A DNA stretch of 13,007 nucleotides from Hohaiivirga sp031547465 (GTDB taxonomy: Bacteria > Pseudomonadota > Alphaproteobacteria > Rhizobiales > Beijerinckiaceae): positions 1-13,007 of the forward strand of contig JAVBRX010000118.1 in NCBI GenBank assembly GCA_031547465.1. The letters run 5' to 3'. The stretch's first letter is position 1. Every line of letters begins with the position of its first letter. The position numbers were made by a program, and so were the translations under genes. Positions 6,761-13,007 of the stretch are shown one piece after another. The notes beneath the pieces are model-generated. The model worked only from the letters and a program-made list of their open reading frames with translations. It was not told where the DNA came from and made no database searches.

Positions 6761-8320
6761 ATGCAGACGCTTCTCTATTTTTTTCCCAACCTGTACCGGG
6801 ATTCGGTTGCGCTCATGCAGCTCTCGTCGAAGATCGCCAAACTCCCGGGCATCGATGCCGCTTCGGCGCAGATGGCAACGGACGCCAATATCGACCTGAT
6901 GGTTGAGGCGGGCCTTGTCAATGAGCGCCCCGCCGCACGGCCCAACGACATGCTTCTGGTGATCCAGGGCGAAGAGGAAGCGGCTCTGAAAGACGCGCTT
7001 GCCTTTGCCGAACGCTCGTTCTCGGAAAAGGCAAGCGGCGGCGACGGAACAGTGGAGCGTACACCGCCGAAATCCATTGGCATGGCGCTGAACGATGCGA
7101 CGAAGGATGCCAATCTGGCGCTGATCTCGACGCCGGGCGCTTATGCCGCCGCCGAGGCGCTGAAGGCACTCCGGCGCGGCCTCAACGTGATGATCTTTTC
7201 CGATAACGTGCCCGCGAGCCAGGAGATCGTCATCAAGCGGTACGCCCATGCCCGCGATCTTCTGGTGATGGGGCCGGATTGCGGCACCGCCATTGTCAAC
7301 GGCGTGCCGCTCGCTTTTGCCAATGTCGTCAGGCGCGGTCGCATCGGCGTCATCGGCGCATCCGGCACAGGGTTGCAACAGGTGACATGCCTGATCGATC
7401 AGACGGGAGAAGGCGTCTCGCAGGCCATCGGTACCGGCGGGCATGATTTGTCCGAGGCGGTCGGCGGACTGACGATGCTGACGGCGATCAAGCAACTGAC
7501 GAACGATCCTGAAACCGGCATCATCGTTCTGGTGTCGAAACCACCGGCGAAGTCGGTCGCCGCAAAAATTCTTTCGGCAGTGCGCGCCTCGGGCAAACCG
7601 GCCAATGTCTGTTTTCTCGGCGCGGCCCTGGCCGATGTCGAAGGCGACGGCATCGATTGCGCATTGACGCTGGAGGAAGCGGCGTTTCGCGCCGTCGAAC
7701 TGGTCCGCACCGGCAAGGCGGTGTTCCGGTCGAACCACATCGAGAAACCGGAATTGCAGGCACGCACGCAGAAACTCGCGCAAACCCTTAGCCCCGGACG
7801 GAAATACCTGCGCGGCCTCTATAGCGGAGGCACGTTCTGCTACGAGGCGCTGCTGCTGTTGCAGGACACGCTTCCCGGCCTGCAATCGAACACCCCGACC
7901 GGCAAGGCGACACGCATGGCCGATCTGTGGACGAGCAAGGGGCATACGGTGATGGATCTCGGCGACGACGATTTCACCCGTGGCCGCCCGCATCCGATGA
8001 TCGACCCGACCCTGCGACTGGAACGCATCGCCCAGGAAGCCGCCGACCCGGAGACGGCGATCATCCTGTTCGATGTTGTGCTGGGCTATGGCGCGCACGA
8101 CGATCCGGCGGGTCAGCTTGCCCCGGTCATTGACAAGGTCCACGCCGCGCTCGGCCCGAAAGCGCCGCTGTTCGTCGCCCAGATCTGCGGCACGAAGGGC
8201 GACCCGCAGGATATGGCCGGGCAGGCCGAGACACTCCGCAAGGCGGGAGTCCATCTCTGTTCCAGCAATGCCGAAGCCGTCGCCCTGACTCAGGCAATCC
8301 TCAAGCAGGCGAAAGGGTGA
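6761..8320 (+). CDS. fdrA: FdrA family protein (AllF-type), succinyl-CoA synthetase-like carbamoyltransferase subunit
   Basis: The 519-residue protein belongs to the FdrA family, built like a fusion of succinyl-CoA synthetase alpha and the C-terminal ligase domain of beta. It starts with the family-typical LLYFFPNLYRDSV (4-16). Residues about 105-320 form two Rossmann-like parts with GPDCGTAIVN (171-180), IGASGTG (198-204) and IGTGGHDLSEAVGG (223-236), equivalent to the SucD GPN, SRSGT and IGGD segments. Residues about 345-515 hold the family signature MDLGDDDFTRGRPHPMIDP (398-416) and AQICGTKGDP (473-482). The GHAGA phosphohistidine motif of SucD is absent, so ordinary acyl-CoA ligase chemistry is doubtful. 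In E. coli the homologue (FdrA/AllF) works with YlbE/AllG and YlbF/AllH in oxamate transcarbamylase, making carbamoyl phosphate from oxalurate. AAGGAG (6750-6755) sets the start at 6761. It is followed after 6 bp by its usual DUF1116 partner. Confidence 0.93.
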   Translation: MQTLLYFFPNLYRDSVALMQLSSKIAKLPGIDAASAQMATDANIDLMVEAGLVNERPAARPNDMLLVIQGEEEAALKDALAFAERSFSEKASGGDGTVERTPPKSIGMALNDATKDANLALISTPGAYAAAEALKALRRGLNVMIFSDNVPASQEIVIKRYAHARDLLVMGPDCGTAIVNGVPLAFANVVRRGRIGVIGASGTGLQQVTCLIDQTGEGVSQAIGTGGHDLSEAVGGLTMLTAIKQLTNDPETGIIVLVSKPPAKSVAAKILSAVRASGKPANVCFLGAALADVEGDGIDCALTLEEAAFRAVELVRTGKAVFRSNHIEKPELQARTQKLAQTLSPGRKYLRGLYSGGTFCYEALLLLQDTLPGLQSNTPTGKATRMADLWTSKGHTVMDLGDDDFTRGRPHPMIDPTLRLERIAQEAADPETAIILFDVVLGYGAHDDPAGQLAPVIDKVHAALGPKAPLFVAQICGTKGDPQDMAGQAETLRKAGVHLCSSNAEAVALTQAILKQAKG

Positions 8321-8326
8321 TCCGCC

Positions 8327-9754
8327 ATGACCAATCTCATCAACGGCAACCTCAACGTCATCAATATCGGTCTGGCGAGCTTTTCCGACCCGATCCGCCA
8401 GTCCGGCGCGCTTTCCACCGATCTGCACTGGCAGCCTCCAGCTGAAGGCAATACGGAAGCGGCCTGGGATCTCGCCCTGATCATCAACGATCCACGCATC
8501 GAAGAGGCGAACAAAGTCGCCTATGGACGCTACCTCGCTGCCCAGCCGGTGCTAGTCGGTGTGAAACCCGCCCACGAGGCAGTGCCGGGCATGAACGGCA
8601 AAATCATCCTTCATTCCGGCCCGCCGATTCCCTGGAAGAGGATGTGCGGCCCGCAACAGGGCGCGGTGCTTGGCGCCGTGCTTTTCGAGGGCTGGGCGAC
8701 GAATCTCGACGCGGCGCGGAAACTCGTCGAATCCGGCACGGTGAAGCTGGAGCCATGCCACCATCATCGCGCCGTCGGGCCGATGGCAGGCATAGTCAGC
8801 CCGTCGATGCCAGTCTGGATCGTACGCGACAATGCCAGCGGCGGCGAAGCCTATTGCAACATGAATGAGGGCCTTGGCAAAGTGCTGCGCTTCGGGGCCA
8901 ACGGCCCGGACGTGCTGGAGCGCCTGCGCTGGATGGCTGGCACGATGGGGCCGATTCTGGCGGCAATCGTCGAAGCCATGGGCGGCCTGGAGTTGAAGCC
9001 GCTGATGGCGCAGGCGCTGCATATGGGCGACGAGGTGCATAACCGCAACGTCGCCGCCTCGTCGCTCCTGTTCCGTAAGCTGACGACCGTGGCGCTCGCT
9101 CACAAGGCGCTCGACCGGCAGGCAGTTGCCGAAGTACTGGCGTTCATCGCCGGGAACGATCACTTCTTCCTCAACCTGTCGATGGCGGCCTGCAAGCTGA
9201 TGCTTGACGCGGCGCACGGTGTTCCGCATTCAACACTGGTGACGGCAATGGCCCGCAACGGCGTCGAGTTCGGCATCCGCATCTCCGGCCTAGACCACTG
9301 GTTCACGGCGGAAGCGCCCTTCATCGATGGGCTGTTTTTCCCCGGCTACAGCCAGGAAGACGCCGCCCGTGACCTTGGCGACAGCGCCATTACCGAGACG
9401 GCGGGTGTCGGCGGTTTCTCTATGGCGGCCTCCCCAGCCATCGTCCAGTTCGTCGGCGGCACGCCGAAAGATGCCCTCGCCAATACCTTGCGGATGCTCA
9501 ACATCACCCTCGGGCAGAACCCGGCCTTTACCCTGCCGGCGCTCGATTTTACCGGCGCTCCGGCGGGCATCGATGCCCGCCTCGTTACCGATACCGGCAT
9601 CCGTCCGGTCATCAACACCGGCATTGCCCATCGTCAGGCCGGGATTGGTCAAGTCGGAGCGGGAATCACCCATGCGCCGCTCGCCTGCTTCGTGCAGGCG
9701 GTGTCGGCGCTGCGGGCCACACTCGAATACGACGCCGGAGGAAACCCCACATGA
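8327..9754 (+). CDS. ylbE: DUF1116 protein, YlbE/AllG-like carbamoyltransferase subunit
   Basis: This 475-residue protein belongs to the DUF1116 (YlbE) family, found almost always next to fdrA. In E. coli the counterpart, renamed AllG, is linked to oxamate transcarbamylase activity. Conserved-looking segments that may form an active site are CHHHRAVGPMAG (144-155), MGDEVHNRN (233-241), AGNDHFFLN (275-283), MARNGVEFGIR (308-318), ITETAGVGG (355-363) and the C-terminal NTGIAHRQAGIGQVGAG (430-446). The His and Asn-rich clusters (H145-H147, H238, N239, N241) are good candidates for ligand or metal contacts, but no residue has a proven role that I can cite. No signal peptide or membrane helix is seen. 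The start has only a weak AAGGGTG ribosome site that overlaps the fdrA stop, and translational coupling to fdrA is likely. The carbamate kinase gene overlaps its stop by 4 bp. Confidence 0.9.
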   Translation: MTNLINGNLNVINIGLASFSDPIRQSGALSTDLHWQPPAEGNTEAAWDLALIINDPRIEEANKVAYGRYLAAQPVLVGVKPAHEAVPGMNGKIILHSGPPIPWKRMCGPQQGAVLGAVLFEGWATNLDAARKLVESGTVKLEPCHHHRAVGPMAGIVSPSMPVWIVRDNASGGEAYCNMNEGLGKVLRFGANGPDVLERLRWMAGTMGPILAAIVEAMGGLELKPLMAQALHMGDEVHNRNVAASSLLFRKLTTVALAHKALDRQAVAEVLAFIAGNDHFFLNLSMAACKLMLDAAHGVPHSTLVTAMARNGVEFGIRISGLDHWFTAEAPFIDGLFFPGYSQEDAARDLGDSAITETAGVGGFSMAASPAIVQFVGGTPKDALANTLRMLNITLGQNPAFTLPALDFTGAPAGIDARLVTDTGIRPVINTGIAHRQAGIGQVGAGITHAPLACFVQAVSALRATLEYDAGGNPT

Positions 9755-10695
9755 CCAAAATTGCAGTCATCGCTGTCGGCGGCAACGCCTTGGCATCGGA
9801 AGGCGGCGGCACCTCGATCCGCGAACAGGCGGAAGCCGCCGCGCGCACGGCGCGTTTTATCGTCGATATCGCCACCTCGGGCTGGAAAGTAGTGCTGACG
9901 CACGGTAACGGTCCGCAGGTCGGCTATATTCTTCGCCGCTCCGAGATCGCCCGCAACGAAGTACCGATCGTGCCGATGGATTACGCCACCGCCGATACGC
10001 AAGGGGCTATCGGCGTAATGTTCCAGCGCAGCTTCCTCAACGAACTGCATCGCAGCAACTCGCTGCTCAGGGTCGCGACCGTGGTGACACAAGTCGAGGT
10101 CGACGAAGCCGACCCGGCCTTCGCCAGCCCGACGAAGCCCATCGGCTCAATCATGACCAGAGAAACCGCCGAAACACTGGCGCAGGCCAATAACTGGTCG
10201 ATCATGGAAGAGACCGGACGCGGCTGGCGACGTTGTGTCGCCTCGCCCAAGCCGAAACGGGTGGTCGAGATCGACACTATCCGCACCCTGCTCGATAACA
10301 ACCATATCGTCATCGCCTGCGGCGGCGGTGGCATTCCGGTGGTGAGCGACGGCAACGGTAATCTTTCAAGCCGGGAAGCGGTGATCGACAAGGATCTCGC
10401 CTCCTCGCTCCTCGCCCGCCAGTTGCAGGCGGAGCGGCTGCTGATCGCCACCGCCGTGCCGCAGGTGGCTATCAATTTCGGCAAACCCGATGAGCGCTGG
10501 CTCGACCGGCTGACGCTCGCAGAAGCAAAACGCTTCATGGGCGAGGGCCATTTCGGCAAAGGTTCGATGGGGCCGAAAGTCGAAGCGGTGATGGCCTATG
10601 TCGACGCCGCCCCCGGCGAGGGCATCGTCACCGACATCGAACATATGGGAAAGGCGCTGAAAGGACAGGCCGGGACGAGAATCGTAAGGGGATAA
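9751..10695 (+). CDS. arcC: Carbamate kinase (catabolic)
   Basis: Carbamate kinase converts carbamoyl phosphate and ADP into ATP plus carbamate, which decays to CO2 and ammonia. The 314-residue protein has the standard family length and the amino acid kinase motifs: GGNAL (10-14), THGNGPQVG (50-58), the protruding subdomain with SPTKPIG (126-132) and GRGWRRCVASPKPKRVVE (156-173), CGGGGIPVV (190-198), VIDKDLAS (211-218, K214), and FGKGSMGPKVEA (268-279). The start overlaps the DUF1116 stop as ATGA with GGAGGAAA just upstream, so the two are co-translated. Its place after fdrA and ylbE matches the E. coli allantoin locus (YbcF/AllK) and shows that the transferase in front most likely delivers carbamoyl phosphate. 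I used arcC as the general symbol; allK would match the pathway better if the orthology holds. There is no arcA or arcB nearby, so arginine deiminase use is unlikely. Confidence 0.95.
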   Translation: MTKIAVIAVGGNALASEGGGTSIREQAEAAARTARFIVDIATSGWKVVLTHGNGPQVGYILRRSEIARNEVPIVPMDYATADTQGAIGVMFQRSFLNELHRSNSLLRVATVVTQVEVDEADPAFASPTKPIGSIMTRETAETLAQANNWSIMEETGRGWRRCVASPKPKRVVEIDTIRTLLDNNHIVIACGGGGIPVVSDGNGNLSSREAVIDKDLASSLLARQLQAERLLIATAVPQVAINFGKPDERWLDRLTLAEAKRFMGEGHFGKGSMGPKVEAVMAYVDAAPGEGIVTDIEHMGKALKGQAGTRIVRG

Positions 10696-10727
10696 AAAGC
10701 AGGTAGTGTGCATTTTTGCATATCACC
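10692..10727 (-). terminator. Hairpin between converging operons, probable terminator of the ABC exporter operon
   Basis: GGT-A-GTGTGCA (10702-10712) and TGCATAT-C-ACC (10717-10727) form a stem of ten pairs (two of them G-U type) with one internal mismatch and a TTTT loop. Read on the minus strand the stem is followed by TGCTTTTTATCC, so a T5 run lies 2 bases after it, which suits termination of the leftward permease transcript. On the plus strand only CTCTTC follows, so termination of the carbamate kinase transcript there would be weak. The T-run overlaps the carbamate kinase stop codon. Confidence 0.5.
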
Positions 10728-10740
10728 CTCTTCATCCAGC

Positions 10741-11928
10741 TCAATCCAGCGTCTGCCGGAAACGGGCGAGCGCCAGGGCCATGACGACGAGGGTGAAGGC
10801 GGCGAGGGCCAGCACGTCGGTTTGCAGGTCGGCGAAGGTCGCGCCTTTCAGCATGATGCCGCGCACGATGCGCAGATAATGTGTCAGCGGCATCGTTTCA
10901 CCGATATATTGCGCCCAAGTCGGCATACCGCGGAACGGGAACATGAAGCCGGAAAGCAGCAGGTTCGGCAGGAAGAAGAAAAACGACATCTGCATCGCCT
11001 GTAACTGCGATTCGGCGATGGTGGAGAACGTGTAGCCCATCGACAGGTTGGCGATGACGAACAGCAGCGTCAGCGTCACGAGCAGAGCTAGGCTGCCGAT
11101 CATCGGAATATCGAACATCAGCCAACCGAAAATCAGGATGATCGCCATCTGCGCTGCGCCGACGAGGGCATAGGGAGCGATTTTCCCGAGCATGATCTCG
11201 TAGGGGCGGATCGGCATGGCGAGCAGATTCTCCATTGTACCGCGCTCCACCTCGCGCGTCACCGACATGGCGGTGAAGATCAGCATCGTCAGAGTGAGAA
11301 TGACGCCGGTCAAACCCGGCACGATATTAAGCTGCGTATCGGCGGTCGGATTGTAGCGCCGTTGCAGGATCACCGTGTAGGGCGCACTCTGGCGCGGCAC
11401 GGGGCCGAAGGCGTTGCCCGCCGCGCCTTGCAGGTCGCGGTCGAGAACGGTTCCGGCCAGGCCCTCCATCGCCGCCTCCGCGCCGCCGGTGGCCGAGGGA
11501 TCGGTGGCATCGGCAATGACGAGGATCGCCGGTTTTTCGCCACGCATCACGTCCCGCCCGAAGAACGGCGGAATCTGCACACCGAACTGCACCTCACCGG
11601 AGGTGATGAGATGGTCAAGTTCCTCTTCGCTGTGTGCCGTCACCGTCACGTCGAAATAGGCGCTCATGGTCATCGCCGACAGGAACGAGCGGGCAAAGGG
11701 GCTGTCGTCCTGCACCAACACCGCCGTCGGCAGATGGCGCGGATTGGTGTTGATGGCGTAACCGAACAGGATGAGCTGCATCAGCGGAATGAGCAGCATG
11801 GTCGCGAACGTCACCCGGTCGCGGCGCAGTTGTAGCAATTCCTTGATGAAGGTGGCGGCGATGCGGCTCCACGATGCCTTGAAACCATACCCGCGCAGAT
11901 CGCCGTTTTTCGCGCTTTCACCATTCAT
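10741..11928 (-). CDS. ABC-2 type exporter permease (YhhJ/YbhR/YbhS-like)
   Basis: This 395-residue inner-membrane protein is the membrane subunit of an ABC-2 family exporter. It has one N-terminal transmembrane helix (about 37-57, FATMLLIPLMQLILFGYAIN), a long periplasmic domain (about 60-215, including RRYNPTADTQLNIVPG near its end), and five or so further helices in the C-terminal half. The ABC-2 signature TREVERGTMENLL precedes the second cytoplasmic loop, and the end carries LSGFMFPFRGMPTWAQYIGE and PLTHYLRIVRG, typical of YhhJ/YbhR/YbhS. Its start overlaps the ATPase stop as ATGA (11925-11928), so both are translated together. A single permease gene is present before the terminator hairpin, which implies a homodimer, whereas E. 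coli YbhFSR uses two permeases. The substrate is unknown; drugs, organic acids or cell-envelope compounds are all possible for the family. Confidence 0.93.
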   Translation of the reverse strand: MNGESAKNGDLRGYGFKASWSRIAATFIKELLQLRRDRVTFATMLLIPLMQLILFGYAINTNPRHLPTAVLVQDDSPFARSFLSAMTMSAYFDVTVTAHSEEELDHLITSGEVQFGVQIPPFFGRDVMRGEKPAILVIADATDPSATGGAEAAMEGLAGTVLDRDLQGAAGNAFGPVPRQSAPYTVILQRRYNPTADTQLNIVPGLTGVILTLTMLIFTAMSVTREVERGTMENLLAMPIRPYEIMLGKIAPYALVGAAQMAIILIFGWLMFDIPMIGSLALLVTLTLLFVIANLSMGYTFSTIAESQLQAMQMSFFFFLPNLLLSGFMFPFRGMPTWAQYIGETMPLTHYLRIVRGIMLKGATFADLQTDVLALAAFTLVVMALALARFRQTLD

Positions 11929-12857
11929 GGGAAATTGTCCTCCGAGCGGCTCATCATGTCGATGAACACATCCTCCATGCTCGGCTGCCCCCTGGTCCAG
12001 ACCTGCGGACCCTCAGTCCGAAACGGCTCCGTTATCTTGTCGAGCAGAGAGGCATTGCGCCCACTGACATGCAGCGCCGTGCCGAACGGGGCGACCATGT
12101 CGATACCCTCAAGCGACTTGAGTTTGAGAGAAAGCCCGGCGAGATCCTCCCCCGTGACAAACCAGGTGGCGAGATGTGCCACGTTCATCACATCCGCCAC
12201 CGTGCCACGAGCCAGAAGCTTGCCGTAGGCGATATAGGCGATCTCGTGGCAGCGCTCGGCCTCGTCCATGTAATGGGTCGAGACCAACACCGTCATGCCG
12301 CCATGGGCGAGGGTGTGGATCTGGTCCCAGAAATCGCGCCGCGCCGCCGGATCGACGCCCGCTGTCGGCTCATCGAGAAGGAGCAGATCCGGGCCGGTTA
12401 GGATGCACGCGCCGAGGGCCAGCCGCTGTTTCCAACCGCCCGACAGTTCCCCCGCCAACTGGTTGGCGCGGCCTTCCAGCCCGAGCTGCGCAATCGCCTC
12501 GCGCGCGGCGGCATATGGGTCGGGCAGGCAATGGACGCGCCCGACAAATTCGAGATTTTCGCGGATCGTCAAGTCGATATAGAGCGAGAACTTCTGCGTC
12601 ATGTAGCCGACATGGCGCTTGATCTGGCCGGTTTCCTTCAGGATGTCGTAGCCGAGACAGGTGCCACGCCCGGAATCCGGCGTCAGCAGGCCGCACAGCA
12701 TGCGGATCGTCGTCGTCTTGCCGCTGCCGTTGGGGCCGAGGAAGCCATGGATCGTGCCCTTGCGCACTTGCAAGCTCAGATCCTTGACGACGGTGCGCGA
12801 GCCGAAAGTTTTGGTCAACCCTTCAACGTCGATGACGATATCCGGCGCGGCTCCCAT
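11925..12857 (-). CDS. ABC exporter ATP-binding protein
   Basis: This 310-residue cytoplasmic ATPase powers the ABC-2 permease encoded next to it. All nucleotide-binding motifs are intact: Walker A GPNGSGKT (41-48), Q-loop Q88, signature LSGGWKQR (138-145), Walker B LLLLDEP (158-164, E163 catalytic), D-loop AGVD, and switch H195 in STHYMDEAERC. About 90 residues after the ATPase core resemble the regulatory tail seen in YhiH/YbhF-like proteins and end in the family-typical GQPSMEDVFIDMM. I chose ATG 12857 because it lies 1 base after the stop codon of the adaptor gene and directly before the conserved IVIDVEGLTKTFG. A further upstream start at 12956 would add 33 residues that overlap the adaptor frame and show no conservation. 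E. coli YbhF has two ATPase domains in one chain; this protein has one. Confidence 0.95.
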   Translation of the reverse strand: MGAAPDIVIDVEGLTKTFGSRTVVKDLSLQVRKGTIHGFLGPNGSGKTTTIRMLCGLLTPDSGRGTCLGYDILKETGQIKRHVGYMTQKFSLYIDLTIRENLEFVGRVHCLPDPYAAAREAIAQLGLEGRANQLAGELSGGWKQRLALGACILTGPDLLLLDEPTAGVDPAARRDFWDQIHTLAHGGMTVLVSTHYMDEAERCHEIAYIAYGKLLARGTVADVMNVAHLATWFVTGEDLAGLSLKLKSLEGIDMVAPFGTALHVSGRNASLLDKITEPFRTEGPQVWTRGQPSMEDVFIDMMSRSEDNFP

Positions 12858-12858
12858 A

Positions 12859-13007
12859 TCAGCGCCCTCCGGCAGCCTGGCTCTCGATCGGGCGCACCGT
12901 GACCGGCATCCCGACCGGCAAACGGGCGTCACTCGGTTTCGCCTCGACCCGGACAACGAGCTTGGAGCGTTCCTTCTCCGAGAAGAGTCCCGGTGGCGTG
13001 AACTCGA
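12859..13007 (-). CDS. HlyD-family membrane fusion protein, C-terminal end (partial)
   Basis: The last 48 codons of a minus-strand gene are present, ending in TGA at 12859-12861; the rest lies beyond the window edge. The translation reads EFTPPGLFSEKERSKLVVRV, followed by a segment with LPVGMPVTVRP near residue 36 of the fragment and a short Gly/Arg tail. This is the normal C-terminal beta-barrel end of HlyD/YbhG-type periplasmic adaptors, in which a GMPV or GxPV segment ends the last barrel strand. With the ATPase (1 base downstream) and the permease it makes a tripartite exporter operon in the order adaptor, ATPase, permease. The fragment is short, but frame, context and motif agree. Confidence 0.85.
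   Translation of the reverse strand, partial: EFTPPGLFSEKERSKLVVRVEAKPSDARLPVGMPVTVRPIESQAAGGR

Noticed and set aside
6761..8320. Annotation of FdrA as a normal acyl-CoA synthetase or succinyl-CoA ligase
   Set aside because: The phosphohistidine motif is missing and the neighbours (DUF1116 and carbamate kinase) point to carbamoyl transfer.
6740..8428. A 562-codon open frame on the minus strand opposite fdrA
   Set aside because: It lies antisense to an intact, well-conserved gene, has low-complexity Arg/Gly/His-rich translation and no domain; it results from the high GC content at third codon positions.
12858..12956. Extended N-terminus for the exporter ATPase
   Set aside because: These codons overlap the adaptor gene frame, are Arg-rich and unconserved, and ATG 12857 directly follows the adaptor stop.

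Overview
The window (13,007 bp, GC-rich with strong G/C bias at third codon positions) looks like the chromosome of an alphaproteobacterium, most likely in the Hyphomicrobiales (rhizobia-like). This rests on the size and C-terminal tail of MutS, the codon usage and the general gene style. The genus cannot be named from sequence alone. No tRNA, rRNA, insertion sequence, CRISPR array or phage gene was seen.

Layout: (1) 84-2807, minus strand, mismatch repair gene mutS. (2) 2808-3239, a 432-bp intergenic region between mutS and a divergent accessory operon; it holds a perfect TTGTATACAA palindrome typical of FadR/GntR-type operators, a leader hairpin and a second unexplained palindrome. (3) 3240-6631, plus strand: a GntR/FCD regulator, an NCS2-type nucleobase permease, a free-standing copy of the allophanate hydrolase C-terminal domain, and an isochorismatase-fold amidohydrolase resembling biuret hydrolase. 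(4) 6645-6685, a strong intrinsic terminator inside the gene series. (5) 6761-10695, plus strand: FdrA, a DUF1116 (YlbE-type) protein and carbamate kinase. (6) 10692-10727, a hairpin between converging genes. (7) 10741-13007, minus strand: a tripartite ABC-2 exporter (permease, ATPase and the 3' end of a HlyD-type adaptor).

The interesting part is 3240-10695. FdrA, DUF1116 and carbamate kinase are the relatives of E. coli AllF, AllG and AllK, which are linked to oxamate transcarbamylase and ATP formation from carbamoyl phosphate during anaerobic allantoin use. Here they sit beside a biuret-hydrolase-like enzyme and a lone allophanate-hydrolase C-terminal domain, without the amidase half of allophanate hydrolase, without an AllH/YlbF homologue, and without any ring-opening amidohydrolase in the window. 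My inference is that this is a nitrogen and energy scavenging pathway for a ureide or biuret-type compound. The permease would import a heterocycle or ureide, the hydrolase would remove an amide, FdrA-DUF1116 would split a carbamoyl group with phosphate, and carbamate kinase would recover ATP, CO2 and ammonia. The substrate is not determined by the sequence.
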